Source: an uncultured Collinsella sp.
GTDB lineage: Bacteria > Actinomycetota > Coriobacteriia > Coriobacteriales > Coriobacteriaceae
Direction: 5' to 3'
Length of the DNA stretch: 30,656 bases
Assembly: GCA_900538305.1 (NCBI GenBank)
Contig: UPXY01000020.1
Location: 1 to 30,656 of the forward strand
This document shows, in pieces, positions 1 to 8,482 of this stretch. A program made the translations under genes and the position numbers. Numbering within the stretch: position 1 is the first letter of the stretch; every line of letters starts with the position of its first letter. The notes below the pieces were generated by a model. It saw nothing but the letters and a program-made list of their open reading frames with translations, did no database searches and was not told where the DNA came from.

Positions 1-1
1 G

Positions 2-946
2 AACGACACCCTGCGCTACATGCAGACCGACTTCCCCTGGCGCCCGGGCAACCACGGTATGCTCACGTTCACGTTCATGTACGCCTTCAGCGAGAACTTC
101 ATCATGCCGCTTTCCCACGACGAGGTCGTGAACGGCAAGTGCTCGCTCATCGGCCGCATGCCCGGCGACTGGTGGCGCCGGTTCGCGGGGCTGCGCACCC
201 TCGCCCTCTACCAGGCGGCGCACCCCGGTGCCCAGCTCAACTTCATGGGCAACGAGATCGCCCAGGGCATCGAATGGCGCTACTACGAATCCATCGAATG
301 GAATCTTACCGAAAACCTCGACACGAACGCGCGCCATCGCGAGTTCATCCGCGCTCTCAACCACCTCTACCGCGATGAACCCGCGTTCTGGGAGCATGCC
401 TACACCGAGGAGGGGCTCCAGTGGATCGACGCGGACAACTCCGAGCAGTCCATCATTTCCTTCGTGCGCCGCGGCAACGATCCCGCCGACGACCTCGTGA
501 TCATCATCAACTTCGATCCCGCTTCCTATGAATCCTTCCATGTGGGCGTGCCCACAGAGGGCGAATGGAAGGTCATCTTCAATTCCGACGATTCGGAATT
601 CGGCGGCAGCAACTTCACGGACAACATAAGCTACATGAGCGTTCCCTACCCCTGGAACGGACTTGACAACCAGATCACCATCGCGCTGCCCGGCCTTGCC
701 GGCATCGTACTGAAACGTCAAGGTCCGAGCTCCTTCGTGGCGCCGAAGCCGAAGCGCCGCCGCGCGAAGCACGCAGTCGATCCCATCCGGGATCCGTCCG
801 CCAAGCCGGAGCGCCCGAAGGCGAAGAAGGCACCTGCCAAGAATGCGTCGGCCGGCACGAAGAAGCAGGCAAAGCCCGCCACGAAGAAGCCGGCACCCAG
901 GAAGTCATCCACTTCGAAGACGGAGCAGCAAGCCGTCGAAGGATGA
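2..946 (+). CDS. glgB: 1,4-alpha-glucan branching enzyme, C-terminal part (5' end outside window)
   Basis: The reading frame is open from the first bases, so the gene starts upstream; about 314 residues are visible. It carries the end of a GH13 branching-enzyme catalytic domain: SHDEVVNGK (conserved region IV), then FMGNEIAQ and the family C-terminal all-beta domain ending near nt 715. The nucleophile and general acid lie upstream of the window. GlgB cuts alpha-1,4 chains and rejoins them as alpha-1,6 branches on glycogen. The last 76 or so residues (nt 716-943) form an unusual basic, low-complexity Lys/Ala/Pro tail that is not part of the normal enzyme fold. A gap of 56 nt leads to glgP on the same strand, so the two are probably co-transcribed. 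The family call is firm; the tail's role is unknown. Confidence 0.95.
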   Translation, partial: NDTLRYMQTDFPWRPGNHGMLTFTFMYAFSENFIMPLSHDEVVNGKCSLIGRMPGDWWRRFAGLRTLALYQAAHPGAQLNFMGNEIAQGIEWRYYESIEWNLTENLDTNARHREFIRALNHLYRDEPAFWEHAYTEEGLQWIDADNSEQSIISFVRRGNDPADDLVIIINFDPASYESFHVGVPTEGEWKVIFNSDDSEFGGSNFTDNISYMSVPYPWNGLDNQITIALPGLAGIVLKRQGPSSFVAPKPKRRRAKHAVDPIRDPSAKPERPKAKKAPAKNASAGTKKQAKPATKKPAPRKSSTSKTEQQAVEG

Positions 947-1002
947 GATAGCCATGCAGGCGCGCGGAGCGAATACCCCGCGCACCAGGTAGAAAGGATT
1001 GT

Positions 1003-3429
1003 ATGAACGCGATTTTCGAAAGCAAAGAGGAGTTCAAGGAACTCTACCTATCGTCGGTCACATCGCTTTCCGGCAAACCCTTCGAAACCACGAGCGACAT
1101 CGACCGCTTCCAGGCGCTCGTGAAGCTCGTAGCGAGCAAGGCGCGCGCCGTCCAGACCGACACCGAGAAGCGCGTGCACGATGCCGGCCAGAAGCGCGTG
1201 TACTACTTCTCCATCGAGTTCCTCATCGGGCGTTTGCTCGATAACTACCTGTTGAACTTCGGCGTGCGCGACCTCGTGGCGGAGGCTCTCGAGGAGCTGG
1301 GTTCGAACCTTGAAACGCTCGAGGAGTACGAGAGCGACCCGGCACTTGGCAACGGCGGCCTGGGACGCCTCGCCGCATGCTTCCTCGACTCCATGGCACA
1401 CGAGGGCATCGCCGGCTACGGCAACGGCATGCGCTACCGCTACGGCCTTTTCAAGCAGGAAATCGAGAACGGTGCCCAGCACGAGACCACCGACGACTGG
1501 CTCGTCCACGGATACCCCTGGGAAGTGCGCCGTCAGGACAAGGCCGTGCGCATAGGCTTCGGCGGGCACGTGGTGGGCGTCGAGGAAAACGGGCGCATGG
1601 TGTATCACACCGAGGGCACCGATGACGTGCTCGCTGTGCCCTACGACATCCCCGTGGTGGGCTTCGGCGGGAACACGGTGAACAAGCTCCGCGTGTGGAG
1701 CGCCGAACCTGTCGAGGAGGAATTCGACCTCGATGCCTTCAACGCCGGCGACTACGCGAAGGCCCAGGCGCATCGCGCCGAGGCGGAGGCGATCAGCGCC
1801 ATCCTCTACCCCAACGACGCCGGCGAGCACGGGCGGCTCCTCCGCCTCAAGCAAGAATACCTCTTCGTAGCTGCAGGCTTGAGCTCCGTGCTCGACACGT
1901 TCCGCTCCGAGCACGGCAACGACTGGAGGCTCCTGCCGGAGTACGTCGCCATCCATACGAACGACACCCACCCCGCCATGTGCGGACCTGAGCTCATGCG
2001 CGTGCTCATCGACGAGGAGCACCTCGAGTGGGACGAGGCATGGGACATCACCACGAAGACCATCTCCTACACGAACCACACGATCCTACCCGAGGCACTC
2101 GAGAAGTGGCCCATCTCCACGTTCTCGAAGCTCCTGCCCCGCGTGTACCAGATCATCGACGAGATCAGCCGCCGTTACAACGCCGCGTTCGACCGCACGC
2201 AAGACGGCTGGCAGGAGCGCCTGCGCCAGACCGCAATCCTGTGGGACGGCGAGGTGCGCATGGCAAACCTCTCGGTCATCTGCAGCCACTCGGTGAACGG
2301 CGTGGCGAAACTCCACACCGACATCCTCGAGCGCGAGACCCTGAAGGACTTCTACGCCCTCACGCCGCAGAAGTTCAACAACAAGACGAACGGCATCTCG
2401 CACCGCCGCTTCCTCGCGGAGGCGAACCCGACCTACGCGAGGCTCATCACCGAAGCCATCGGCGAGGGCTGGCTCGACGACGCCTCCGAGCTTGCCAAAC
2501 TCGAAGCCTTCGAGGGCGACGCGAGCTTCCTCGAGCGCGTGGGCGCAGCGAAGCGCGCGAACAAGGTGCGCCTTGCCGCCTACGTGCAGCGCGAGTGCGG
2601 TCTCACCATCGACCCGAACTCGATCTTCGACGTCCAGGTGAAGCGCTTCCACGCCTACAAGCGCCAGCTCCTGAACATCTTCAAGGTGATGGACATCTAC
2701 AACCGTCGCCTCGCCGACCCGAACTTCCGCGTGGCGCCCACCACGTTCATCTTCTCGGGCAAGGCGGCCTCGAGCTACACCTTCGCCAAGGAGACGATCC
2801 GCCTCATCAACTCGGTCGCGGACGTCATCAACAACGACCCGCGCGTGAACGAGGTCATGAAGGTCTGCTTCATCCCCAACTTCCGTGTCTCGAACGCCCA
2901 GCTCATCTACCCCGCTGCCGAAATTTCCGAGCAGATCTCCACGGCAGGCATGGAGGCGTCGGGCACCTCGAACATGAAGCTCATGATGAACGGCGCCATC
3001 ACGCTTGGCACGATGGACGGTGCGAACATCGAGATCGTGAACCTCGCCGGTGCCGAGAACGAGAAGATCTTCGGCCTCACCGCGCCCGAGGTGGACGAGC
3101 TTCGCGCGAGCGGCATGCATTTCGCCTGGGATATGTACAACAACGACCCGGCACGCCTGGGCCGCGTGATCGACGAGCTCACCGACGACACGTTCTCCGC
3201 CCTCTCCGGCGACTTCGAGAGCATCTTCAACGAGCTCATGAACGGCAACGACCATGACCTCGTCATGAAGGACTTCGCGTCCTACGTGGCGGCGTGGGAG
3301 GAGCTCACCCAGAGCTACTCCGACCACATGGACTGGAACCGCAGGGCGCTCCACAACACGGCGAGCTCCGGCTGGTTCTCGAGCGACCGTACCATCCGCG
3401 AATACCGCGACGAGATCTGGGGAGCGTGA
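1003..3429 (+). CDS. glgP: Glycogen phosphorylase
   Basis: The protein has 808 residues, normal for the GT35 family. It releases glucose-1-phosphate from the non-reducing ends of glycogen using pyridoxal phosphate. Visible marks are the N-terminal YYFSIEFLIGRLL, the LGNGGLGRLAACF segment, and the cofactor signature EASGTSNMKLMMNG near residues 651-664, where Lys659 should bind PLP. The ATG at 1003 is preceded by AGAAAGGA (991-998) at good spacing. It lies between glgB and glgC, so degradation is encoded among the synthesis genes, as in many glycogen operons. No frameshift or missing key residue was seen. Confidence 0.97.
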   Translation: MNAIFESKEEFKELYLSSVTSLSGKPFETTSDIDRFQALVKLVASKARAVQTDTEKRVHDAGQKRVYYFSIEFLIGRLLDNYLLNFGVRDLVAEALEELGSNLETLEEYESDPALGNGGLGRLAACFLDSMAHEGIAGYGNGMRYRYGLFKQEIENGAQHETTDDWLVHGYPWEVRRQDKAVRIGFGGHVVGVEENGRMVYHTEGTDDVLAVPYDIPVVGFGGNTVNKLRVWSAEPVEEEFDLDAFNAGDYAKAQAHRAEAEAISAILYPNDAGEHGRLLRLKQEYLFVAAGLSSVLDTFRSEHGNDWRLLPEYVAIHTNDTHPAMCGPELMRVLIDEEHLEWDEAWDITTKTISYTNHTILPEALEKWPISTFSKLLPRVYQIIDEISRRYNAAFDRTQDGWQERLRQTAILWDGEVRMANLSVICSHSVNGVAKLHTDILERETLKDFYALTPQKFNNKTNGISHRRFLAEANPTYARLITEAIGEGWLDDASELAKLEAFEGDASFLERVGAAKRANKVRLAAYVQRECGLTIDPNSIFDVQVKRFHAYKRQLLNIFKVMDIYNRRLADPNFRVAPTTFIFSGKAASSYTFAKETIRLINSVADVINNDPRVNEVMKVCFIPNFRVSNAQLIYPAAEISEQISTAGMEASGTSNMKLMMNGAITLGTMDGANIEIVNLAGAENEKIFGLTAPEVDELRASGMHFAWDMYNNDPARLGRVIDELTDDTFSALSGDFESIFNELMNGNDHDLVMKDFASYVAAWEELTQSYSDHMDWNRRALHNTASSGWFSSDRTIREYRDEIWGA

Positions 3430-3462
3430 TGTAAGGACAGGCGATCGACGTTGTGGCAACTA

Positions 3463-3479
3463 CCCGGGTGCCTCCCGGG
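3463..3479 (+). other. Small GC hairpin between glgP and glgC
   Basis: CCCGGG is repeated at 3463-3468 and 3474-3479. Because the hexamer is self-complementary, the copies can pair around the 5-nt loop TGCCT. There is no T-run after it, so it is not a standard terminator. It could be an mRNA processing or attenuation element in the 91-nt glgP-glgC gap, or chance in GC-rich DNA. Confidence 0.25.
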
Positions 3480-3520
3480 CTAGAAAGGTTATACAGCACG
3501 GAATCTGAAGGGAACACACG

Positions 3521-4666
3521 ATGAGCAAGAAGGAATGCATCGCCATGCTCCTCGCAGGAGGGCAAGGTTCGAGGCTCGGGGCGCTCACATCGAAGATCGC
3601 GAAACCCGCGGTCTCGTTCGGCGGAAAGTACCGCATCATCGACTTCACGCTGTCGAACTGCGCGAACTCCGGTATCGACACGGTGGGCGTGCTCACGCAG
3701 TACCGCCCCTACCAACTGCACGCCTACCTGGGATCGGGCAGTGCGTGGGATCTGGACGAGAAGGGCGCGGGCGTATCGATCCTGCCGCCCTACGCCACGC
3801 AGGAAGGCGGCGCGTGGTACGCCGGTACGGCCGACGCCGTGACCCAGAACCTCGACTACATCAAGAGCCATGACCCGGAGTACGTCCTCATCCTCTCCGG
3901 CGACGCCCTCTACCGCATGGACTACCGTGCCATGCTCGATTCGCACATCGCCAACGGTGCGGACCTCACCGTCGCCGTCATGCCGGTGCCCTGGGAGGAA
4001 GCGAGCCGCTTCGGCATCCTCACCGCCGATGAGGATGGTCGCATCGTGAAGTTCACCGAGAAGCCCGAGAAGCCCGATTCGAATCTCGCCTCCATGGGCA
4101 TCTACATCTTCACCGCCGACTTCCTCATCAAGGCGCTCGAGGACGATGCGATCGACCAGCGCTCGAGTCACGACTTCGGCGGCGACATCATCCCGAACGC
4201 GCTCGCCGAGGGCAAGCGCCTCTTCGTCCATGAGTTCCACGGCTTCTGGCGCGACGTCGGCACCATCGCGAGCTACCATGAGACCTCGATGGACCTGCTC
4301 GGCCAGAACCCGGCATTCGACCTCTTCGATAACGTCGTGCCCGTCATGTCGAACGATGCGACGCGCCCGCCGCACTACATCGGGCCAGAGGGCCGCGTGG
4401 ATGACTGCCTCATCTCGAACGGCTGCCGGATCCTCGGCACCGTGCGCCATTCGATCATCTCCACCGATGCGTACGTGGGCGAGCGCGCCGTCGTCGAGGA
4501 CTCCGTGCTCCTGCCCGGTGCCGTGGTGAAGAGCGGCGCATACGTGAGCCGCGCCATCCTGGGCGAAAACGCTGTCGTGGAAGAGGGCGTGAAGCTCGGC
4601 TCCGTCGACACCACGAAGGATACGGCCGTCGTCGGAAACGACGTCGTCATCGGGAAGGGGGAATGA
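3521..4666 (+). CDS. glgC: Glucose-1-phosphate adenylyltransferase, catalytic subunit
   Basis: GlgC makes ADP-glucose and pyrophosphate from ATP and glucose-1-phosphate, the committed step of glycogen synthesis. The 381-residue protein opens with the intact nucleotide-binding loop LAGGQGSRLGALT (about residues 11-23), followed by KPAVSFGGKYRIIDFTLSN, typical of the family. GSGSAWDLD and the EKPEKP segment follow. The C-terminal third is a left-handed beta-helix-like repeat (VGERAVVEDSVLLPG). The ATG at 3521 has GAAGGGAA about 7 nt upstream. glgD follows after only 4 nt, which indicates one transcript and probably a GlgC-GlgD complex. Confidence 0.96.
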   Translation: MSKKECIAMLLAGGQGSRLGALTSKIAKPAVSFGGKYRIIDFTLSNCANSGIDTVGVLTQYRPYQLHAYLGSGSAWDLDEKGAGVSILPPYATQEGGAWYAGTADAVTQNLDYIKSHDPEYVLILSGDALYRMDYRAMLDSHIANGADLTVAVMPVPWEEASRFGILTADEDGRIVKFTEKPEKPDSNLASMGIYIFTADFLIKALEDDAIDQRSSHDFGGDIIPNALAEGKRLFVHEFHGFWRDVGTIASYHETSMDLLGQNPAFDLFDNVVPVMSNDATRPPHYIGPEGRVDDCLISNGCRILGTVRHSIISTDAYVGERAVVEDSVLLPGAVVKSGAYVSRAILGENAVVEEGVKLGSVDTTKDTAVVGNDVVIGKGE

Positions 4667-4670
4667 ACCG

Positions 4671-5777
4671 ATGATCAACCAGAAGGCCATCGGCTATATC
4701 ACCGCTAACTATTCGGGCACGGAGAAGAGCGTGCTCGTTGAGAACCGCTCCATCGCTTCCGTGCCGTTCATGGGCCGCTATCGCCTGATCGACTTCCCGC
4801 TCTCCAACATGGCGAACGCCGGTATCAGGACTGTCGGCCTCGTGCTGCCCGGCAACTGGCGCTCCATCTTGGACCATGTGGGCCACGGCAAGGACTGGAT
4901 GCTCGACCGCAAGAAGGGCGGCCTCTTCCCCGTCCCGGGCAACCCCTATGGCACCACGAAGCAGGGCATGCGCTTCCTTCTGCGCGACATCATCTCCAAC
5001 AAGGAGCTTTTCGAGCGCTCCGAGGCGCCCTATGTGGTCATGATGGCATCGAACATCATCTTCAACCTCGAGCTCGACGAGATCATCGACGCGCACGAGC
5101 GCTCCGGGGCCGGAATCACCATGGTCTACGTGAACGCCGAGCGCAAGCACACGGACTGCTCGCGCCTCATCATCGGCGATCGTGGCCGCGTGCAGAAGGT
5201 GGAACCGGGTTGCGAGTACGGCGATAACAAGTTCATCGACTGCTTCGTGATCAACCGCGACGTGCTCCTGCAGATCATCGATCGCTACCAGAGCGCCGAC
5301 TACCTCGACATCTTCGAGGCGATCGCCGGCGACTTCGGCCTCATCGACGTGTGCAGCTACGAGTTCAAGGGTTACGCGATCGGTATCTTCAACGAGAAGA
5401 CGTACTACGACCGCAGCATGGAGCTGCGCGACCCGCTCTTCGCCGACCAGCTTTTCCGCAAGGATCGCCCGATCATGACGAAGGCGCATGACGCACCGCC
5501 GGCGAAGTACTTCACCGGTAGCAACGCGACGAACTCGCTCATCTCCGCAGGGTGCGAGATCCAGGGTACGGTGCGCGGCTCCATCCTGGCGCGCGGCGTG
5601 ATCGTGGAGAGCGGTGCGAGCGTCACGAACAGCATCATCATGCAGTCCTGCGTGATCAAGAGCGGCGCACGCGTGGAGAACGCCATCCTCGACAAGGGTA
5701 ACACGGTGCCCGCGAACACCGAGCTGCGCGGCACGCCCGACGCGATCCTCGTCGTCGGCAAGAACCAGATGCTCTAA
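4671..5777 (+). CDS. glgD: GlgD, non-catalytic-type ADP-glucose pyrophosphorylase subunit
   Basis: The 368-residue protein is homologous to GlgC along its whole length (MGRYRLIDFPLSNMANAGI; C-terminal hexapeptide-like repeats such as IQGTVRGSILARGVIVESGA). It lacks the GGxGxRL nucleotide loop: the N-terminus reads AIGYITANYSGTEKS instead. In families where this was studied, GlgD pairs with GlgC and raises its activity rather than working alone; applying that here is inference. The start is 4 nt after the glgC stop, with AAGGGGGAA over the end of glgC as ribosome binding site, so translation is likely coupled. A strong terminator follows the stop. Confidence 0.93.
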   Translation: MINQKAIGYITANYSGTEKSVLVENRSIASVPFMGRYRLIDFPLSNMANAGIRTVGLVLPGNWRSILDHVGHGKDWMLDRKKGGLFPVPGNPYGTTKQGMRFLLRDIISNKELFERSEAPYVVMMASNIIFNLELDEIIDAHERSGAGITMVYVNAERKHTDCSRLIIGDRGRVQKVEPGCEYGDNKFIDCFVINRDVLLQIIDRYQSADYLDIFEAIAGDFGLIDVCSYEFKGYAIGIFNEKTYYDRSMELRDPLFADQLFRKDRPIMTKAHDAPPAKYFTGSNATNSLISAGCEIQGTVRGSILARGVIVESGASVTNSIIMQSCVIKSGARVENAILDKGNTVPANTELRGTPDAILVVGKNQML

Positions 5778-5809
5778 ATTGGCATCGAACGCGGCAACTT
5801 CGCTACAAT

Positions 5810-5843
5810 AAAACCGCCGTCCGGGCATCCGGGCGGCGGTTTT
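5810..5843 (+). terminator. Intrinsic terminator after glgD
   Basis: The 15-nt arms AAAACCGCCG-T-CCGG and CCGG-G-CGGCGGTTTT pair around the tetraloop GCAT, with one T-G wobble. The structure is symmetrical (A-tract, GC stem, T-tract) and would work on both strands. It closes the glgB-glgP-glgC-glgD group and implies that glgA has its own promoter in 5844-5911, where I see no convincing -35/-10 pair. Confidence 0.88.
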
Positions 5844-5924
5844 GGAACGGCACCGCGCACCGGGCGCACAACGCGCGAGCTGCGAGGCAAGCTGTTCGAC
5901 ATTCGATATACCGAGGGGGTACCC

Positions 5925-8030
5925 ATGGCAGAAAAGAAGATGCAGATCGTCCTCGCTTCGGCGGAGGCGGCGCCCTTCGTGAAGACGGGCGGCCTGGGCG
6001 ATGTCGCAGGATCGCTGCCGCGCGCACTCGTGGAGGCGGGCGCCGAGGTCATCGTGATGGTGCCGAAGTACGGCAGCATCGCCGAGGAATACAAGAACCG
6101 CATGGAGCACCTGTGCGACTTCTACGTGAGCTTGGGATGGCGCAACGAGTACTGCGGGCTCGAGCGGCTCGACCAAGACGGGGTGACCTATCTCTTCGTC
6201 GATAACGAGCATTACTTCAATCGCAGCTATCCGTACGGGTTCTTCGACGACGGCGAACGCTTCGCGTTCTTCTCGAAGGCCATCTGCGAAAGCCTCCAGC
6301 ACCTGCCCGAAGGCTTCACGTGCGACGTGCTGCACTGCAACGATTGGCACACCGCGCTCGCTCCCGTGTTCCTGCGCGAGTTCTACCAGGGACTGCCACT
6401 CTACGAGCGCGTGAAGACGGTATTCTCGATTCACAACATCGCCTTCCAGGGCCAGTATTCCGATACCATCTTGAACGACATCCTGGGGCTCGCGCACATC
6501 CCCGCCGCAGCAAGCCAACTCCGCTGCGACGACCGCTCCATCAACTACATGATGGGCGCACTGCACTATGCGGATGCCATCACCACGGTGAGCCCGAGCT
6601 ACGCTTGGGAGATCCAGACGCCTGAATATGGCGAGGGGCTCGACGGCATCCTGCGCGACCGCTCAAGCATCCTCTCCGGCATCTTGAACGGCATCGACAC
6701 TGATGTGTGGAACCCTGCGACCGACCCCATGATCACGGCGAACTACAGCCTCTCCGACATGTCCGGCAAGGCCGCATGCAAGCGCGCCCTGCAGGAAGAG
6801 CTCGGACTCGAGGTGCGCGACGACCGTCCGCTCATGGTCATGGTCACGCGCCTTACGCGCCAGAAGGGCATGGATCTCGTCACCTACGCGCTCGACCGCA
6901 TCCTCTCGGGCGGCGTGCAGGTCGCGATCCTCGGCACGGGCGATTACGAGGAGCCGGTACGCTACTTCGCCAACAAGTACCCCGGCACGTGCGCCGCGCG
7001 CATCACGTTCGACAACGCCCTCTCTCACCGCATGTACGCCGGTGCCGATCTGTTCCTCATGCCGTCGCTCTTCGAGCCGTGCGGCCTGTCGCAAATGATC
7101 GCCATGCGCTACGGCACCCTGCCCGTGGTGCGTGAGACCGGCGGTCTCCGCGATACCGTGCAGCCGTACAACCAGTTCACCGGCGAGGGCACCGGCTTCA
7201 CGTTCGCAAACTTCAACGGCGAGGAGATGGGCGACGCCGTCTTCCGCGGCGCACGCCTGTTCTGGGACGATCGTGCCGGCTTCGATACGCTCGTGAAGAA
7301 CGCCATGTCGAGCGATTTCAGCTGGGCGAAGAGCGCACATGCCTATATCGACCTCTTCCGCTGGCTGCGCCCAGATACCGACGCGTTCCCGCCCGTCGTG
7401 GAGAAGCCGAAGACCGAGGCTGCGCTCGAGCCCGTCGTGGAGCCCGTGGCTGAAGTCGAGGTCAAGGTTGAGGCAAAGGCCGAGGCCGCTCCCGAGCCCG
7501 AGGTGGAAACCGCCGTGGAAACGCAGCCGGCACCGAAGACCGATGAGGCGCCGAAGGCAGAACCCAAGGCTGAGGCGAAGCGGGAAGCCGAGGCCGCTCC
7601 CGAGCCCAAGGCGAAGCCCGCGGCCAAGAAGCGCACGACGACGCGGAAGAGCGCCGCGACCAAGACTGCCACCTCGACGACGAAGACCACGACCTCGAAG
7701 TCGACCACCGCTGCCAAGAAGACGACGGCGAAGTCGACCACCGCTGCCAAGAAGACGACGGCGAAGGCGAGTTCGACCACGAAGGCTGCCACGGCGAAGA
7801 AGACCACGGCCTCCAAGACAACAACGAGCGCAACGAGGACCACAGCCGCGAAGAAGGCAACTGCCGCCAAGACCGCACCTGCGGTGAAGCAGGCTCCAGA
7901 GGCCGAGTCCGCAGCGACCGCCGCGAAGCCTGCAACCGAGAAGGCAGACGCCACCGCGCCCGCCGCGACCAAGACTTCCGCCACAAAGGCGAAGACCACG
8001 GCTCGCCGTACGACGCGTAAGCGCTCGTAA
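5925..8030 (+). CDS. glgA: Glycogen synthase (ADP-glucose type) with long low-complexity C-terminal tail
   Basis: The protein is a GT5 synthase that transfers glucose from ADP-glucose to glycogen ends. It has 701 residues against about 480 for the usual enzyme. The N-terminus EAAPFVKTGGLGDVAGSLP holds the KTGGL substrate-binding motif; later come HCNDWHTAL, TVSPSYAWEI, ITRLTRQKG-like VTRLTRQKG, and PSLFEPCGLSQMIAMRYG. The catalytic part ends near residue 485 (YIDLFRWLRPD). The remaining 216 or so residues have two parts: an acidic Glu/Pro/Ala stretch (about 486-565), then a strongly basic Lys/Thr/Ala stretch with repeated AKKTTA units resembling histone H1-like tails. The ATG at 5925 has GAGGGGG at 5912-5918. 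The enzyme call is firm; the tail function is unknown. Confidence 0.96.
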   Translation: MAEKKMQIVLASAEAAPFVKTGGLGDVAGSLPRALVEAGAEVIVMVPKYGSIAEEYKNRMEHLCDFYVSLGWRNEYCGLERLDQDGVTYLFVDNEHYFNRSYPYGFFDDGERFAFFSKAICESLQHLPEGFTCDVLHCNDWHTALAPVFLREFYQGLPLYERVKTVFSIHNIAFQGQYSDTILNDILGLAHIPAAASQLRCDDRSINYMMGALHYADAITTVSPSYAWEIQTPEYGEGLDGILRDRSSILSGILNGIDTDVWNPATDPMITANYSLSDMSGKAACKRALQEELGLEVRDDRPLMVMVTRLTRQKGMDLVTYALDRILSGGVQVAILGTGDYEEPVRYFANKYPGTCAARITFDNALSHRMYAGADLFLMPSLFEPCGLSQMIAMRYGTLPVVRETGGLRDTVQPYNQFTGEGTGFTFANFNGEEMGDAVFRGARLFWDDRAGFDTLVKNAMSSDFSWAKSAHAYIDLFRWLRPDTDAFPPVVEKPKTEAALEPVVEPVAEVEVKVEAKAEAAPEPEVETAVETQPAPKTDEAPKAEPKAEAKREAEAAPEPKAKPAAKKRTTTRKSAATKTATSTTKTTTSKSTTAAKKTTAKSTTAAKKTTAKASSTTKAATAKKTTASKTTTSATRTTAAKKATAAKTAPAVKQAPEAESAATAAKPATEKADATAPAATKTSATKAKTTARRTTRKRS
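7701..7766 (+). repeat. Two exact tandem 33-bp copies in the GlgA tail
   Basis: Positions 7701-7733 and 7734-7766 are identical and encode STTAAKKTTAK twice. The unit is in frame, so copy-number change by slippage would lengthen or shorten the basic tail without breaking glgA. Confidence 0.9.
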
Positions 8031-8079
8031 GCCACATCGTCCATCCAGCCCGCCTGCTTGGCGGGAGCATGTAACTATT

Positions 8080-8116
8080 CGGGCGCGCAGGGCATTGAAC
8101 CCTCCGCGCCCGTTTT
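8080..8116 (+). terminator. Intrinsic terminator after glgA
   Basis: The arms CGGGCGCG-C-AGGG and CCCT-C-CGCGCCCG pair around CATTGAA with one C-C mismatch, followed by TTTT (8113-8116). A smaller hairpin just upstream, CCCGCC/GGCGGG at 8049-8065, has no T-run. Confidence 0.88.
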
Positions 8117-8134
8117 CATGTGCCCGAAATCGAT

Positions 8135-8482
8135 ATGCACACGATGGGATAAGAGCGTCCCGCGCTCTGCTCGTCTTGCGGAAAACATCCGCTCGATTCC
8201 ACAGCGTTCTACCCGTTCTGCTGCTCTTCCGTAGCTCCGTTCGGCGCGACCGACCTCTTTCCTATCAACGCACCCGAATCCGAGGTGCCCCCCTCCGGCG
8301 AGCCGGACGAGTGCGTGGCCGCTCGCGGAGTCCGTGCTTGGAACGTCACGGTATCCGAGCGTGTGATGGAAGCGCTCTGCAAACGCGTGGATGATCCGGA
8401 ATGGCGTGTGCGCAGCAGTTTTGCTGGCAACGTCACAATTCTGAGAACGGGCCCCGCAACACGTAAGCCGATTTCACAGTGA
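8135..8482 (+). pseudogene. Relic of a small zinc-ribbon protein
   Basis: One frame is open from 8153 to the TGA at 8480-8482. Its start reads ALCSSCGKHPLDSTAFYPFCC, which lines up with the common zinc ribbon pattern CxxCGKxxxxxxxFCPxCG. The third metal-binding Cys has become Tyr, and the Gly after the fourth Cys has become Cys. In the same frame, just upstream, ATG CAC ACG ATG GGA is followed at once by a TAA stop (8150-8152). No ATG, GTG or TTG lies between that stop and the ribbon; the first later start is GTG at 8285, which would drop the ribbon. The match and the loss of start and ligand suggest a decayed gene. The C-terminal part (VSERVMEALCKRV and on) is not recognised. It could instead be a live gene with a non-standard start, or a chance open frame. 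Confidence 0.45.

Noticed and set aside
2028..3257. Plus-strand open frame of 409 codons inside glgP
   Set aside because: It is an Arg/His/Pro-rich shadow frame of glgP with no family motif.
4647..6566. Minus-strand open frame of 639 codons across glgC end, glgD and glgA start
   Set aside because: It runs antisense to well-identified genes, crosses a strong terminator, and has the His/Val/Glu-rich composition typical of antisense frames in GC-rich DNA.
8095..8394. Plus-strand frame of 99 codons after glgA
   Set aside because: It begins inside the terminator and is Arg-rich with no motif. The zinc-ribbon frame in the same DNA explains the region better.
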